Assembly: GCA_002500745.1 (NCBI GenBank)
Contig: DLST01000015.1
Span: forward strand, 165,587-229,586
Direction of reading: 5' to 3'
Source of the DNA: Sphingobacterium sp. UBA7855
GTDB lineage: Bacteria; Bacteroidota; Bacteroidia; Sphingobacteriales; Sphingobacteriaceae
DNA: 64,000 bases
The notes under the pieces: model-generated
Databases searched by the model: none
What the model saw: only the letters and a program-made list of their open reading frames with translations
Told to the model about the DNA's origin: nothing
Made by a program: the position numbers and the translations under genes
In this document: in pieces, positions 1-8,749 of the stretch
How the letters are laid out: each line of letters opens with the position of its first letter
Numbering within the stretch: position 1 is the first letter of the stretch

Positions 1-1828
1 CGGTATTCGGATCGGCGGTTTTCGCCAGCGCACACAATTGCTCTACTCTTGCTTTTTGTACGTCCAGATCCGGTGTATTCACTTTTGCGATCATGATCTT
101 TTCGTGATAGGTCTTCTCGGTGTTTTCGCCATTCGCCAGCAGCTCTTCAAAAATTTTCTCACCCTGGCGTAGACCGACAAACTTAATATCAATATCCTCA
201 GGGTAGTTGTAGCCCTTCAAACGGATCATCTGTTTGGCCAGATCTATGATCTTGACCGGCTCACCCATATCAAAGACAAATATTTCCCCACCTTTACCCA
301 TTACTGCGGCTTCCTGCACCAATTGACAGGCTTCAGGTATGGTCATAAAATAACGGGTAATATTTGGATCGGTAATGGTGAGCGGTCCCCCTTTGAGCAT
401 CTGCTTTTCAAATAGTGGGATGACCGAACCGTTAGATCCCAATACATTGCCAAAGCGCGTGATGATGAAGTTGGTTTTGGAGTTGCTATTGACGGTGGAT
501 ATCGCAATTTCAGCCACACGTTTTGTTGCTCCCATCACATTTGTCGGATTCACGGCTTTATCTGTAGACACCATCACAAATTTAGAGACACCATACTTAT
601 CCGCCAATTGTGCCACATTGTAAGAGCCCCATACATTTGTTAGAATCGATTCGTAAGGATTGGCCTCCATCAGCGGCACATGTTTATATGCTGCAGCATG
701 AAAGACGTAGGTTGGCCGGTAAACCTGGAACAGCGTCTCCATAAATAGCGCATCCCTGACATTACCTACCATAAACACACAACGGTCAAAATTTGCCGAC
801 GCGCTCAGCTCCTGCTGAATATCATACAGCGCAGATTCTGCCTGATCCACCACGATCAGCTGTTTAAGATCTGTATGTGCAAGCTGACGCACCAGTTCAC
901 CACCAATTGAACCCGCACCGCCCGTTACCAATACAATTTGATCCTTCATCTCTGCCGCAATGGACGGGTTGTTCAGATCGATTGCCTTTCGTCCCAGTAG
1001 ATCTTCGATGCGCAAGCTTCGGATCTGGCGGGTTGCCACCTCTCCTGCCAACAAACGTGCCGTATCCGGAATAATTTTGACGACTAATGGAATCGGTTCC
1101 GCCAGCTTAAAAACGTTATTCAAGCGCTCAGGCGACCGATTGTCGATAGCAACAATCAATTCCGCTGCATTGCCATGCCGATTGACGAACTCTTTATTCA
1201 ATTTATTAATATCGTGGATTCTAAAGCCTTGGATACGGTTACCGATACGATGCGGATTATCGTCCATAATGGCCACAATGCGGTATTTGGTACGCGATGT
1301 TGTATGTATAAAGTGAAAGGTGGTATTGCCCATATTTCCGGCGCCAAAAAGGATCACTGGAATACGGTTATCCTTACCTCCCCACATCAGCTCATGGTAC
1401 AACGCCCGGTAAAACACACGGCTAAACGTCATTCCGAATCCCGCTATCAGCGCATGAAAAAGCAGCTGAGTATCAGAAAAAGGGAAAGCTTCATGCAAGA
1501 AAGAAGGCTGCGTCCATTCCAATAGCTTACATACAAGGACCGAAGAAAAATAGCCCAGTCCGATCGCAAACACCATCCGTTGCAATTCACGGAGGCCGGT
1601 TTTATGTATAACCCCCTTAAATGTTCCCAGTAAAAGAAAGCAGATCAGATAAATGGTGGAGACCAAAATGAGTTGTATGCGCAACGCATCCGGCTCAACG
1701 CCGCCCCTATGTTTGAAGATGAGCACATAGCTGGCAAGAAAGGATACCACTACTATGATCATATCTATTAAAAGAATGACCCAACGCGGCTTGTTAACGG
1801 ACAAGCCCTCCCTCCATAAATTACTCAT
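1..1828 (-). CDS. WbpM/CapD-type UDP-GlcNAc 4,6-dehydratase, C-terminus cut by window edge
   Basis: Membrane-bound nucleotide-sugar dehydratase, open from an ATG at 1828 to the window edge (at least 609 residues; the family is about 620-660). The first ~120 residues hold several hydrophobic segments, as in WbpM/FlaA1-like proteins. The catalytic Rossmann domain starts near residue 300 with GGAGSIGG. STDKAVNP followed by NVMGATKR gives Met-x3-Lys instead of the usual SDR Tyr-x3-Lys, as in WbpM. Family knowledge: it converts UDP-GlcNAc to the UDP-4-keto-6-deoxy sugar, which a WbpK/WbpV-type reductase makes into UDP-D-FucNAc or UDP-D-QuiNAc. Such a reductase and a WbpL-like initiating transferase lie at 11013-11921 and 10057-11016, so it probably serves cluster 1 although it lies outside that operon. 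Confidence 0.93.
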   Translation of the reverse strand, partial: MSNLWREGLSVNKPRWVILLIDMIIVVVSFLASYVLIFKHRGGVEPDALRIQLILVSTIYLICFLLLGTFKGVIHKTGLRELQRMVFAIGLGYFSSVLVCKLLEWTQPSFLHEAFPFSDTQLLFHALIAGFGMTFSRVFYRALYHELMWGGKDNRIPVILFGAGNMGNTTFHFIHTTSRTKYRIVAIMDDNPHRIGNRIQGFRIHDINKLNKEFVNRHGNAAELIVAIDNRSPERLNNVFKLAEPIPLVVKIIPDTARLLAGEVATRQIRSLRIEDLLGRKAIDLNNPSIAAEMKDQIVLVTGGAGSIGGELVRQLAHTDLKQLIVVDQAESALYDIQQELSASANFDRCVFMVGNVRDALFMETLFQVYRPTYVFHAAAYKHVPLMEANPYESILTNVWGSYNVAQLADKYGVSKFVMVSTDKAVNPTNVMGATKRVAEIAISTVNSNSKTNFIITRFGNVLGSNGSVIPLFEKQMLKGGPLTITDPNITRYFMTIPEACQLVQEAAVMGKGGEIFVFDMGEPVKIIDLAKQMIRLKGYNYPEDIDIKFVGLRQGEKIFEELLANGENTEKTYHEKIMIAKVNTPDLDVQKARVEQLCALAKTADPNT

Positions 1829-1898
1829 TTAAAATCTATTAAAATTCCCTTTCGAGGTTTAAGTTTGCGTAAATGTACCAATAAGTTGGCATATAAAC

Positions 1899-1934
1899 GG
1901 TAAAAGTTCTCTTAATATATAGGAGAACTTTACC
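1899..1934 (-). terminator. Inverted repeat between nucleotidyltransferase and dehydratase genes
   Basis: The arms GGTAAAAGTTCTC (1899-1911) and GAGAACTTTACC (1923-1934) pair over 12 positions with one bulged A and an AT-rich loop. The hairpin lies just after the stop of the minus-strand gene ending at 1959 and before the dehydratase start at 1828. The U tract is weak (GTTTATAT), so it may be a leaky terminator. Confidence 0.45.
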
Positions 1935-1958
1935 TGATACATAAAGAAATAGTATTAT

Positions 1959-2921
1959 CTAAAAATCCAGATAAATGCTTTCATCAACCACCTTCTTTTC
2001 TGGCCATAAGCGTTGCGGATAATCTCCACGCTCAATTAATTGATGAATACTTTGTTGAACCTGATCCTTATCTTCCTTATACGTCACACCGAACCATTTT
2101 GCATCGGTGGGAAGAACAGAAAAGTTCGCAATGCCTTGTTTTACCATATAATCCGGCAAATCAGGGATAAAGAATTCCGCTTTTGGGTTCTCGTGATTTT
2201 GCTCCACAAAATCAGGAAATAATGCGCGTGCAACTTCAAATATTTTAGGCGTAAATCCCCAAAAATTCATCGACACCCGTGTATTGCCAGGTAATACGGT
2301 TTCTTTCTCTTCCTGAGCGTAGACGATATCGCTGTCTTTTCGATAAATGTTAGTTCTTTCCGTAACGCTTTGTAAATGGTTCGTAGCATTTACTTCACAT
2401 ACACCACGCGAGACATAGCCAAAGTCAGAAAGGGTATTCCCAACCTCAAATCCAACCAATGCCATTTCCGTATCATTGGCTTGATGCTGTAAAAAAGCAG
2501 CCATTTTCTGAAAGGCATCATAGCCGTAAAAGTCATCCGCGTTGATCACACAGAATGGCCTATCCACCTCTTGCTCGGCACTCATTACAGCATGTCCTGT
2601 TCCCCAAGGCTTTTGACGTTCGACGACGCGATCCACACCAAATTTTTTCAAGTCAAAATCCTGATAGGCGTAGGCAACTTCAACGGAGTCTGGCAGCTTA
2701 TCCCCTACATTGGTTTTCATTACCTCCAAAAACTCCTCCCGAATCACAAAAACGACTTTTCCAAATCCAGCCTTTATCGCATCATAAATTGAATAATCTA
2801 TAATTTTTTCTCCAAAGGGGCCAAAGCATTCTACCTGTTTTGCCGACCCATAGCGGCTGGCCATTCCTGCAGCCAAGATGACTAGAATGGGTTTTTGCGA
2901 ATACATTTCATTTCTTAACAT
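1959..2921 (-). CDS. Sugar-1-phosphate nucleotidyltransferase
   Basis: Nucleotidyltransferase of the Rossmann-like NTP_transferase fold (320 residues). The N-terminus VILAAGMASRYGSAKQ is the diphosphate-binding signature G-x-G-x-R in a relaxed form, and FCVINADDFYG (near residue 125) carries the metal-binding Asp pair. Family members make NDP-sugars from a sugar-1-phosphate and UTP, dTTP, CTP or GTP; the substrate cannot be read from sequence. A second in-frame ATG at 2906 would remove five residues and is an equally plausible start. The gene stands alone between the dehydratase gene and the GldN-like gene, with hairpins on both sides, and probably supplies a precursor to the nearby polysaccharide genes (inference). 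Confidence 0.8.
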   Translation of the reverse strand: MLRNEMYSQKPILVILAAGMASRYGSAKQVECFGPFGEKIIDYSIYDAIKAGFGKVVFVIREEFLEVMKTNVGDKLPDSVEVAYAYQDFDLKKFGVDRVVERQKPWGTGHAVMSAEQEVDRPFCVINADDFYGYDAFQKMAAFLQHQANDTEMALVGFEVGNTLSDFGYVSRGVCEVNATNHLQSVTERTNIYRKDSDIVYAQEEKETVLPGNTRVSMNFWGFTPKIFEVARALFPDFVEQNHENPKAEFFIPDLPDYMVKQGIANFSVLPTDAKWFGVTYKEDKDQVQQSIHQLIERGDYPQRLWPEKKVVDESIYLDF

Positions 2922-3133
2922 GACGATTTGATCTTATCTGTTTGTTTGTTGTTTTAAATATGCCTTAAAAGATACTTTCCTTCTTACGTTGAAGGACTAA
3001 TTTCATATTTTGCGTTCGAGAATTTATAGGAAAATAGAAGCATAAAATAACAAAACATATGCCATTATTTATCCTTTCCCATGAACAAACCATGAAGAAT
3101 TGATTAAAAAGAACCCTATAGGACCCTAAAATA

Positions 3134-3167
3134 GTGATGCCTCATCTTTTCTAAAGAGAGGCACCAC
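3134..3167 (-). terminator. Terminator after the gldN-like gene
   Basis: The 10-bp arms GTGATGCCTC (3134-3143) and GAGGCACCAC (3158-3167) pair with one position that is a G-U wobble in minus-strand RNA, followed by a U-rich stretch (TATTTTAG). It lies 20 bases after the stop of the minus-strand gene ending at 3187. Confidence 0.6.
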
Positions 3168-3186
3168 TACTACTTTATCGTATTTA

Positions 3187-4170
3187 TTATAATTTCTCTT
3201 CTTTTGTCTCTACTTCAGACTTATTTCCCTCAAGCTCTTCTGCCTTTACGCCTTTAGGATTGCTCCACAACCTTTTCTTATAGGCATCGAGCTTTTCCTC
3301 CACTTTTTTACCGTCCAGCTGTTGGCCTCCATTTTCGGTATCTTTCAGATTCTGCAACATACCCGGCGATGATTCCCTCACGATTGTACTTGCAAATTTG
3401 TTCTGTACAAAGAAATCGTCCATGGTCATATCATACAGACCCTTATCCGGATCAGAAATATCGACCTGTATCAAACTGTAACGCAATTGTGGGAAATACA
3501 ACCAAAACGCCGGTGTTGCCCCCACAGATTCTGCTAATTCTGCTGAAGTGGTGATATTCATTAAGGGTGCCACGCCAATGATGCGTGTCTCCAATCGGCT
3601 ACGTTGCTTATCAAAGAAAATATCCTCCTTTACTCTAAATTTGGTTACGCGCGCAGGATCAAATTCATTCAGCGCCATTTTCGAATCGATCTGATTACCC
3701 TCGCCGTCAAAGATTGGAACCAGCACGCTATCTGCAAAGCGAGCCAACCCTTCTTGAGCACTTAATCTTCCTTTGAACGAATCATCATCCGGACTGTAGA
3801 GTGACAATTTTCCCTTTTCAATGGCTTTCATGATCACTTCAATCAATGAATTACCTGGTACCGCCAATAGATTATTCTTTTCATCCTTAAGGTCAATATC
3901 GCGCCATACCCGCTTGTAAAACCGGATATTCTTTTTATTCACCTCGGGGTAAGCAAAAGGCACCGCATCCTCCATACTATTGGCCTGGTAAAAGCCATCT
4001 TCCAATGGAATGGTATCCTGGATTACCTCTCCTGCAGGGATAGGCGTTGAGGCACCCGTTTGCAACATCCGCTGCTGTGCCGGCACAGTATCTATTGTGG
4101 TTTCCTGTTGAGCAAACAATGACCCAATTCCAAAAGCCATCGCCGCTATCAATACTATTTCTTTTTTCAT
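3187..4170 (-). CDS. gldN: GldN/PorN-like periplasmic protein
   Basis: Protein of 327 residues with a Sec signal peptide (MKKEIVLIAAMAFGIGSLFAQ). The central part matches the GldN/PorN pattern as I remember it: VWRDIDLKDEKN, then a region with REDIFFDKQRSRLETRIIGVAP and WLYFPQLR. In type IX secretion GldN forms periplasmic rings with the lipoprotein GldK and contacts the GldLM motor. The C-terminus is a Lys/Glu-rich tail, which may be poorly ordered. The gene starts 31 bp after the GldK-like gene with no room for gldL or gldM. It could be part of a reduced or divergent por operon, with L and M elsewhere in the genome, or a paralogue with another role. Confidence 0.82.
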   Translation of the reverse strand: MKKEIVLIAAMAFGIGSLFAQQETTIDTVPAQQRMLQTGASTPIPAGEVIQDTIPLEDGFYQANSMEDAVPFAYPEVNKKNIRFYKRVWRDIDLKDEKNNLLAVPGNSLIEVIMKAIEKGKLSLYSPDDDSFKGRLSAQEGLARFADSVLVPIFDGEGNQIDSKMALNEFDPARVTKFRVKEDIFFDKQRSRLETRIIGVAPLMNITTSAELAESVGATPAFWLYFPQLRYSLIQVDISDPDKGLYDMTMDDFFVQNKFASTIVRESSPGMLQNLKDTENGGQQLDGKKVEEKLDAYKKRLWSNPKGVKAEELEGNKSEVETKEEKL

Positions 4171-4201
4171 CGTTATCGATTTTTATATATACAACAGCGA
4201 A

Positions 4202-5497
4202 TTAATACTTACGTGTTTTACTTTGAACGGTTGGCATTTCAAATGCCGACATCACACAACGGAAACCAATGTAAGAATGTGGTTCATAATCTACCGAGTA
4301 ATTTCGGGTTTCGCTATTTAACTGTTCACCGTTATCTTTCCAAGATCCGCCGCGCACCACTTTACGTTTCAAAGCATCGCCATCCTTCTCATCAGCATCA
4401 TACAGTAAAGCCGGATTTAAGTCATTCACAAAAACCACTGCAGAAGGGCTATACGCATCGAGCGTCCACTCCGATACGTTACCAGCCATATTATACACAC
4501 CAAACGCATTCGGCATATACGATTTCACTGGAAGCGTAAACGTGGCACCATCACGGGAATACGTTCCCTCACCCTGTTTAAAATTGACCGCCAATTTCTT
4601 TTTTCCTTCTGCTCCATCAATCGTCATACGCGATCCCGCAATTGTATCCTGAGGATCCAATTTACCCGATGCCGCATATTGCCATTGTGCTTCGGTGGGT
4701 AGGCTCAAGCTAAGCTGATAGCCATTAAGATAGGAATTTTTCAATACCGTAGCGGCCATCTCATTTGCACGCCAGTCGGTAAACGCTCGCGCCTGTCTCC
4801 AGGTAACCCCCACTACCGGATAATAATCAAAAGAAGGGTGGGTAAAGTAATTCGCATCTAGCGATGCAAGTTGCGCATTCGGAAAATCTTTTGTCCAAAT
4901 GTCTTCAACGGGCATTACAGCCACAGTATCCGTCACATATTTCTTTTTTACATTCCCTTTCGACTGAAGGTAAGAGAATCGATATCTAATCATCTCCGGA
5001 TTGAGTGCTCGTCTATTCCCCTGCATTTCAAGCATAGGGGCGATACGCTCCTGGATAGCAGGATCGTTACTTTTCCAAATTGGTGATATCTTTTTTACTT
5101 TCGCCCAATTGATCCGCTTTTGTCCTACCTGTTCGCCTGCAATATCCAAAAAATATTGGTCATCATTTAAATAATCGGTTACAGCAACCGAGTCCGCCAC
5201 CCAGTTAACAAATTCACGGTATTGTTTATTGGTAACTTCCGCTTCGTCAATAAAAAATGCACTCACACTCACATTTTTCCCGACGTTTCCGCTATCCAAT
5301 GATCCTTTGAACAAAATGGTTCCCGAGGGAATATACACCATTCCAGGAGGAGGCGGTAACTTTCCGCCTTTAAACGCATTTACTTTTGGCGCTTTGTACA
5401 TCGCCGTATTCGATTTACACGCCGTAAAACCGATTAAGATCGATAAACAAAAAAGCCCCAGCAGGCGATTGCCATTGTACTTCTTACCTATATTCAT
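4202..5497 (-). CDS. gldK: GldK/PorK-like lipoprotein, FGE-sulfatase fold
   Basis: Lipoprotein of 431 residues with lipobox LIGFTAC near residue 27. The body is a formylglycine-generating-enzyme-like (SUMF1) domain: PPPPGMVYIPSGTILFKG, FFIDEAEVTNKQYREFV, YYPVVGVTWRQARAFTDWR, LPTEAQWQYAASG, NAFGVYNMAGNVSEWT, VVRGGSWKDN and GFRC. GldK and GldJ share this fold. The length (GldK about 460, GldJ about 560) and the adjacent GldN-like gene favour GldK/PorK, an outer-membrane-anchored ring component of type IX secretion. It follows the barrel gene by 29 bp and precedes gldN by 31 bp, so the three are probably one transcript. Confidence 0.82.
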   Translation of the reverse strand: MNIGKKYNGNRLLGLFCLSILIGFTACKSNTAMYKAPKVNAFKGGKLPPPPGMVYIPSGTILFKGSLDSGNVGKNVSVSAFFIDEAEVTNKQYREFVNWVADSVAVTDYLNDDQYFLDIAGEQVGQKRINWAKVKKISPIWKSNDPAIQERIAPMLEMQGNRRALNPEMIRYRFSYLQSKGNVKKKYVTDTVAVMPVEDIWTKDFPNAQLASLDANYFTHPSFDYYPVVGVTWRQARAFTDWRANEMAATVLKNSYLNGYQLSLSLPTEAQWQYAASGKLDPQDTIAGSRMTIDGAEGKKKLAVNFKQGEGTYSRDGATFTLPVKSYMPNAFGVYNMAGNVSEWTLDAYSPSAVVFVNDLNPALLYDADEKDGDALKRKVVRGGSWKDNGEQLNSETRNYSVDYEPHSYIGFRCVMSAFEMPTVQSKTRKY

Positions 5498-5526
5498 TAT
5501 TTTTTCTATTTAGATATTAAACTGGC

Positions 5527-6219
5527 CTATTTACGATTGAACAATGCATATTTGACACCTACAGACACAAAGCCATATTGATCGTTATTCTTATTGATAA
5601 TACCATCCAAGTTATCGTTAAAGGTCAAAGTATGTTGATAGTTGACATTGATTGCCCATTGTGGTCCATATAACGTACGCCCAAAAGGAATGTCTATCCC
5701 CAAATTTAAGGGAACCACAAAATGAATCTGTCCGAATTTATCTGAAAATTCACCACCCTGATCCAATATTGCTTTACGATATTGCGATGATAGATGTGCT
5801 GCAATTCTATTCTTTACTAAGCCGGCTCCAGCACCAACGTAAACATTAGCAAGAATACGTGATAAGGTATTTGCCTGCAAGGTGTAATAACTATAATTCT
5901 TAGCTCCTTCCAAAAATTGACCGACACGTATTTTTCCGTTAATATTTCCTGCGAAATACCGATTCTTAAATTCGCTTTCGTACCCGTTCCCGGCTATTGT
6001 TCCCTTTTCACCATGTACCCCGACAGAAATAAAAGGTGTGATCAGATAGTCAAGCTCTCCATAAAATGCAAACTTTGACTCTACATTACCCATGTCTGTA
6101 AGATTAATTGTCCCTCCAGCTCCTGCGCCGATACTAACTGGCCTGGAGAACTGCGCAGAAACAGAACTACATAGTATGCAAAATGAGACAGTAACACTTA
6201 ATAATAGAAGTTTTTTCAT
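5527..6219 (-). CDS. Small outer-membrane beta-barrel protein in the porP position
   Basis: Protein of 230 residues with a signal peptide ending near SVSAQ, followed by alternating amphipathic strands rich in Gly and aromatics (FAFYGELDYLITPFISVGVHGEKG, FVSVGVKYALF at the C-terminus), typical of an 8-10-stranded outer-membrane barrel. It is shorter than PorP/SprF proteins (about 300 residues) and I cannot assign it to that family by motif. It is the first gene of the unit with gldK- and gldN-like genes, which is the place porP holds in the porPKLMN order of Porphyromonas. A role as outer-membrane partner of the GldK/N pair is inference. Confidence 0.65.
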   Translation of the reverse strand: MKKLLLLSVTVSFCILCSSVSAQFSRPVSIGAGAGGTINLTDMGNVESKFAFYGELDYLITPFISVGVHGEKGTIAGNGYESEFKNRYFAGNINGKIRVGQFLEGAKNYSYYTLQANTLSRILANVYVGAGAGLVKNRIAAHLSSQYRKAILDQGGEFSDKFGQIHFVVPLNLGIDIPFGRTLYGPQWAINVNYQHTLTFNDNLDGIINKNNDQYGFVSVGVKYALFNRK

Positions 6220-6287
6220 TTGGTTGAATGTATTAAGATATTAATAAGAACGACTTAAGTCTTTATAATAATGATATCAAATAAAAA

Positions 6288-6316
6288 ATCCCAAGCCGTT
6301 TTCTACGACTTGGGAT
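6288..6316 (-). terminator. Intrinsic terminator ending the cluster 1 operon
   Basis: Arms ATCCCAAG (6288-6295) and CTTGGGAT (6309-6316) pair perfectly, and after one unpaired base on each side CGT/ACG extends the stem. In the minus direction it is followed by TTTTTATT. It lies 39 bases after the Wzc stop and clearly terminates the long minus-strand operon. Confidence 0.85.
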
Positions 6317-6354
6317 TCAACAACAATAAGGCCAAAATTAGTTAATATAGACCT

Positions 6355-8745
6355 TTATTTTATATTTAAGCGATCTTTCAGGTCTTGCCAAACTTTCGCA
6401 AAGCCCGTTTTCTTGCTTCCTTTGTCGCCGTAACCATAGCCGTAACCGTAGCCATAGCCATAACCACGGGCAAAGTCAACATCATTGACTACAGATGCAA
6501 GATTCTTCAATTTGCCGTCTACATATAGCTCACGTGGCACTTGAAGTAAGCGCTTATCTAAATAATCTACGCGAGACACGTATAACGTTAAATCAGCATT
6601 ATGTGCGATCAACAAGGTATCTGTTACTAAACTTACTGGTGCTGTATCCACCAATACATAGTCATAATGCTCACGAGCGTATTTAATTACATCGTCAAAG
6701 TGACCATTCATCAATAATTCGGCAGGATTGGGTGCAATGTAACCGGAATAGACCACATCGAAATCATAGTTCCCAGGCTTTTTAATGATGATATTATCCA
6801 CATCCATATCCGGATTAATCAAAAATTGAGTAATACCCACATTTGTATGTTGCAAATGGGATAATCCCAAATAATCCAATACTTTAGGGCTTCTTATATC
6901 AGCACCAATTAAAAGCACTTTTTTCCCTGACATGGATAGAATCTGAGAAAGATTGGTAGTTACGAAAGATTTTCCTTCCCCAGAGATTGTAGAAGTTACA
7001 AAAACCACTTTAGAAGCCTCCTTATTTTCGGCTCCAAACATAAAACTCATGTTAGTGCGTAAAATACGAAATGCCTCTGCTAGTGACGACCGATCATTTA
7101 GGTGTACAATTGTATCTTCAGCTGTAGGTATCTCCCCTAAAACAGGTATACCAACAATATCTTCAATATCCTTTCGAGAATGAATCTTGTTATCCAATAA
7201 AAATTTTATATAAAGAATTATTAAGGGTATAATAAACCCTAAAATCATCGCGCCCAATAGAACTATTGATTTTTTGGGAGAAACTGGGATTCTATTCGTA
7301 TATGAAGCGTCGATAATTTTTAAATTATCTGGAGTGGCCGCTGCTTTAACTTCGCTTTCTTCCCTCTTCTGTAGCAGCAAAAGATATAATGATTCTACAA
7401 TTTGTTGCTGCCTAGAAATTTTCTTAAATCCTTGCTCCTGACTCGGAATAGAGCTAATCCGACCTTTAATCTCGTTGGATTTTTGCTGAAGACTATTCAA
7501 TGCTAATCTAGTCACTCTTTGATAATTCTGTAAAGATTGACTAATATTTCTGTAACTTTCAATTATGTTTTCATTAAGAGCAACTACAGTCGGGTTCTTC
7601 TCTGATGCAGATTTCAAAAGATCATCTCGTTCCAGCACAAGTTGATTGTATGATCCTATAGCAGAGGTTATAGATAAATCCTGAAGTCCGATATTGGACG
7701 GTAGTAATTTTCCAACTTCTTGGGCTCTCATGTAATTGTTCATATGATCAACTAATCCCAATTGTGTACGATATTCTAGAAGCTTCTTATCATTTTCAGA
7801 AGCAGTATTTAAAAATACCCCAGCTTCTGTAGCCATATCGACCATCGAATTTGCTGATTTAAATTCTGCTGCTTGCGAATCTGCTCCAGAAAGATCCTTG
7901 GAAATTAGAAGTAGACGTTTATTGATAAAATCAGATGTTGCACGTGTCATCCTAAGCTTATCATTTGTTAAATCTAAATTGTACTGATCAATTAAAGTGT
8001 TTAATACTAATTCTGCTTTTTTACTAATAGTGGATAACATGGAAAAGTTAACCACATATGATTGAAGTTCCTTATTCGGTGTTATTAATATGGAAGCCAA
8101 AGCCGCGTCTATAGCTTGATCTGTAGTTATAAAAGCTACAGTATACTCATTATCAGGATTATACACACGATTAGCTTTACGTTCAAAAATAAAATCATTA
8201 TTTCCTATTTTTAGAACTTTATTAAATAAACAATCTTTTTTAATTCCTGTCTTTACATCTGTTACTATAAAATGGTTATTATTTTTAAATTTTACTTCCA
8301 TGTTTATCGCAACGGTATCTTGATCCCCATGAACTCTTACTGCGAAAGGCATGTCCTTTTCCAAAACCTCTGTTGAACGAATCTTACCTTTTGAAGCATA
8401 AATCACATTCAAATGATGCTCATCAACTACTTTTCTCATTAATCGACGAGACAATAAAACATCAATTTGATCTGTAACGAATGCCGATCTACTTCCGCCG
8501 AATCCGATACTATTTGTCAATTCTGCAATACCTGCTAACTCTCCTGCAGAAGCACTTTTTTCATCCTTTAATAAAATTTTAGCTGTTGTGCTATATACTT
8601 TCTCAGTATATCGCAGATATACAATTGATAACCCAGCGGCTATTGTAATTGATAAAACAAACCATTTCCAATAGAAAGCGTATTGTTCAAATACTTGCCT
8701 TAGATTGATATCTTCAACTTCTTTATTTATATTTTCCTGTTGCAT
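6355..8745 (-). CDS. wzc: Wzc-type tyrosine autokinase / polysaccharide co-polymerase
   Basis: Inner-membrane protein of 796 residues combining Wzz chain-length control with a BY-kinase. An N-terminal TM segment (WKWFVLSITIAAGLSIVYL) is followed by a long coiled periplasmic region and a second TM near residues 500-525 (VLLGAMILGFIIPLIILYI). The cytoplasmic kinase has Walker A (STISGEGKSF, near 585), Walker A' (LLIGADIRSP, near 612) and Walker B (YVLVDTAP, near 698). The tail (about 761-773) is a Gly-Tyr repeat with six Tyr, the expected autophosphorylation cluster. It follows the Wza gene by 4 bp and is the last gene of the operon. Wzc phosphorylation cycling controls polymer assembly and export with Wza. 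Confidence 0.95.
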   Translation of the reverse strand: MQQENINKEVEDINLRQVFEQYAFYWKWFVLSITIAAGLSIVYLRYTEKVYSTTAKILLKDEKSASAGELAGIAELTNSIGFGGSRSAFVTDQIDVLLSRRLMRKVVDEHHLNVIYASKGKIRSTEVLEKDMPFAVRVHGDQDTVAINMEVKFKNNNHFIVTDVKTGIKKDCLFNKVLKIGNNDFIFERKANRVYNPDNEYTVAFITTDQAIDAALASILITPNKELQSYVVNFSMLSTISKKAELVLNTLIDQYNLDLTNDKLRMTRATSDFINKRLLLISKDLSGADSQAAEFKSANSMVDMATEAGVFLNTASENDKKLLEYRTQLGLVDHMNNYMRAQEVGKLLPSNIGLQDLSITSAIGSYNQLVLERDDLLKSASEKNPTVVALNENIIESYRNISQSLQNYQRVTRLALNSLQQKSNEIKGRISSIPSQEQGFKKISRQQQIVESLYLLLLQKREESEVKAAATPDNLKIIDASYTNRIPVSPKKSIVLLGAMILGFIIPLIILYIKFLLDNKIHSRKDIEDIVGIPVLGEIPTAEDTIVHLNDRSSLAEAFRILRTNMSFMFGAENKEASKVVFVTSTISGEGKSFVTTNLSQILSMSGKKVLLIGADIRSPKVLDYLGLSHLQHTNVGITQFLINPDMDVDNIIIKKPGNYDFDVVYSGYIAPNPAELLMNGHFDDVIKYAREHYDYVLVDTAPVSLVTDTLLIAHNADLTLYVSRVDYLDKRLLQVPRELYVDGKLKNLASVVNDVDFARGYGYGYGYGYGYGDKGSKKTGFAKVWQDLKDRLNIK
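6427..6465 (-). repeat. Hexanucleotide Gly-Tyr codon repeat in the wzc tail
   Basis: Thirteen consecutive codons alternate Gly and Tyr, G(YG)6, encoded by GGT/GGC and TAT/TAC in a 6-nt period. This is an in-frame tandem repeat whose copy number could change by slippage without breaking the frame. Confidence 0.85.
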
Positions 8746-8749
8746 AAGA

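Noticed and set aside
4202-5497. GldJ rather than GldK
   Set aside because: Both have the FGE-sulfatase fold, but the 431-residue length and the adjacent GldN-like gene fit GldK better.
6427-6465. CRISPR-like or non-coding tandem repeat
   Set aside because: The repeat is in frame inside wzc and encodes Gly-Tyr; there are no spacers.
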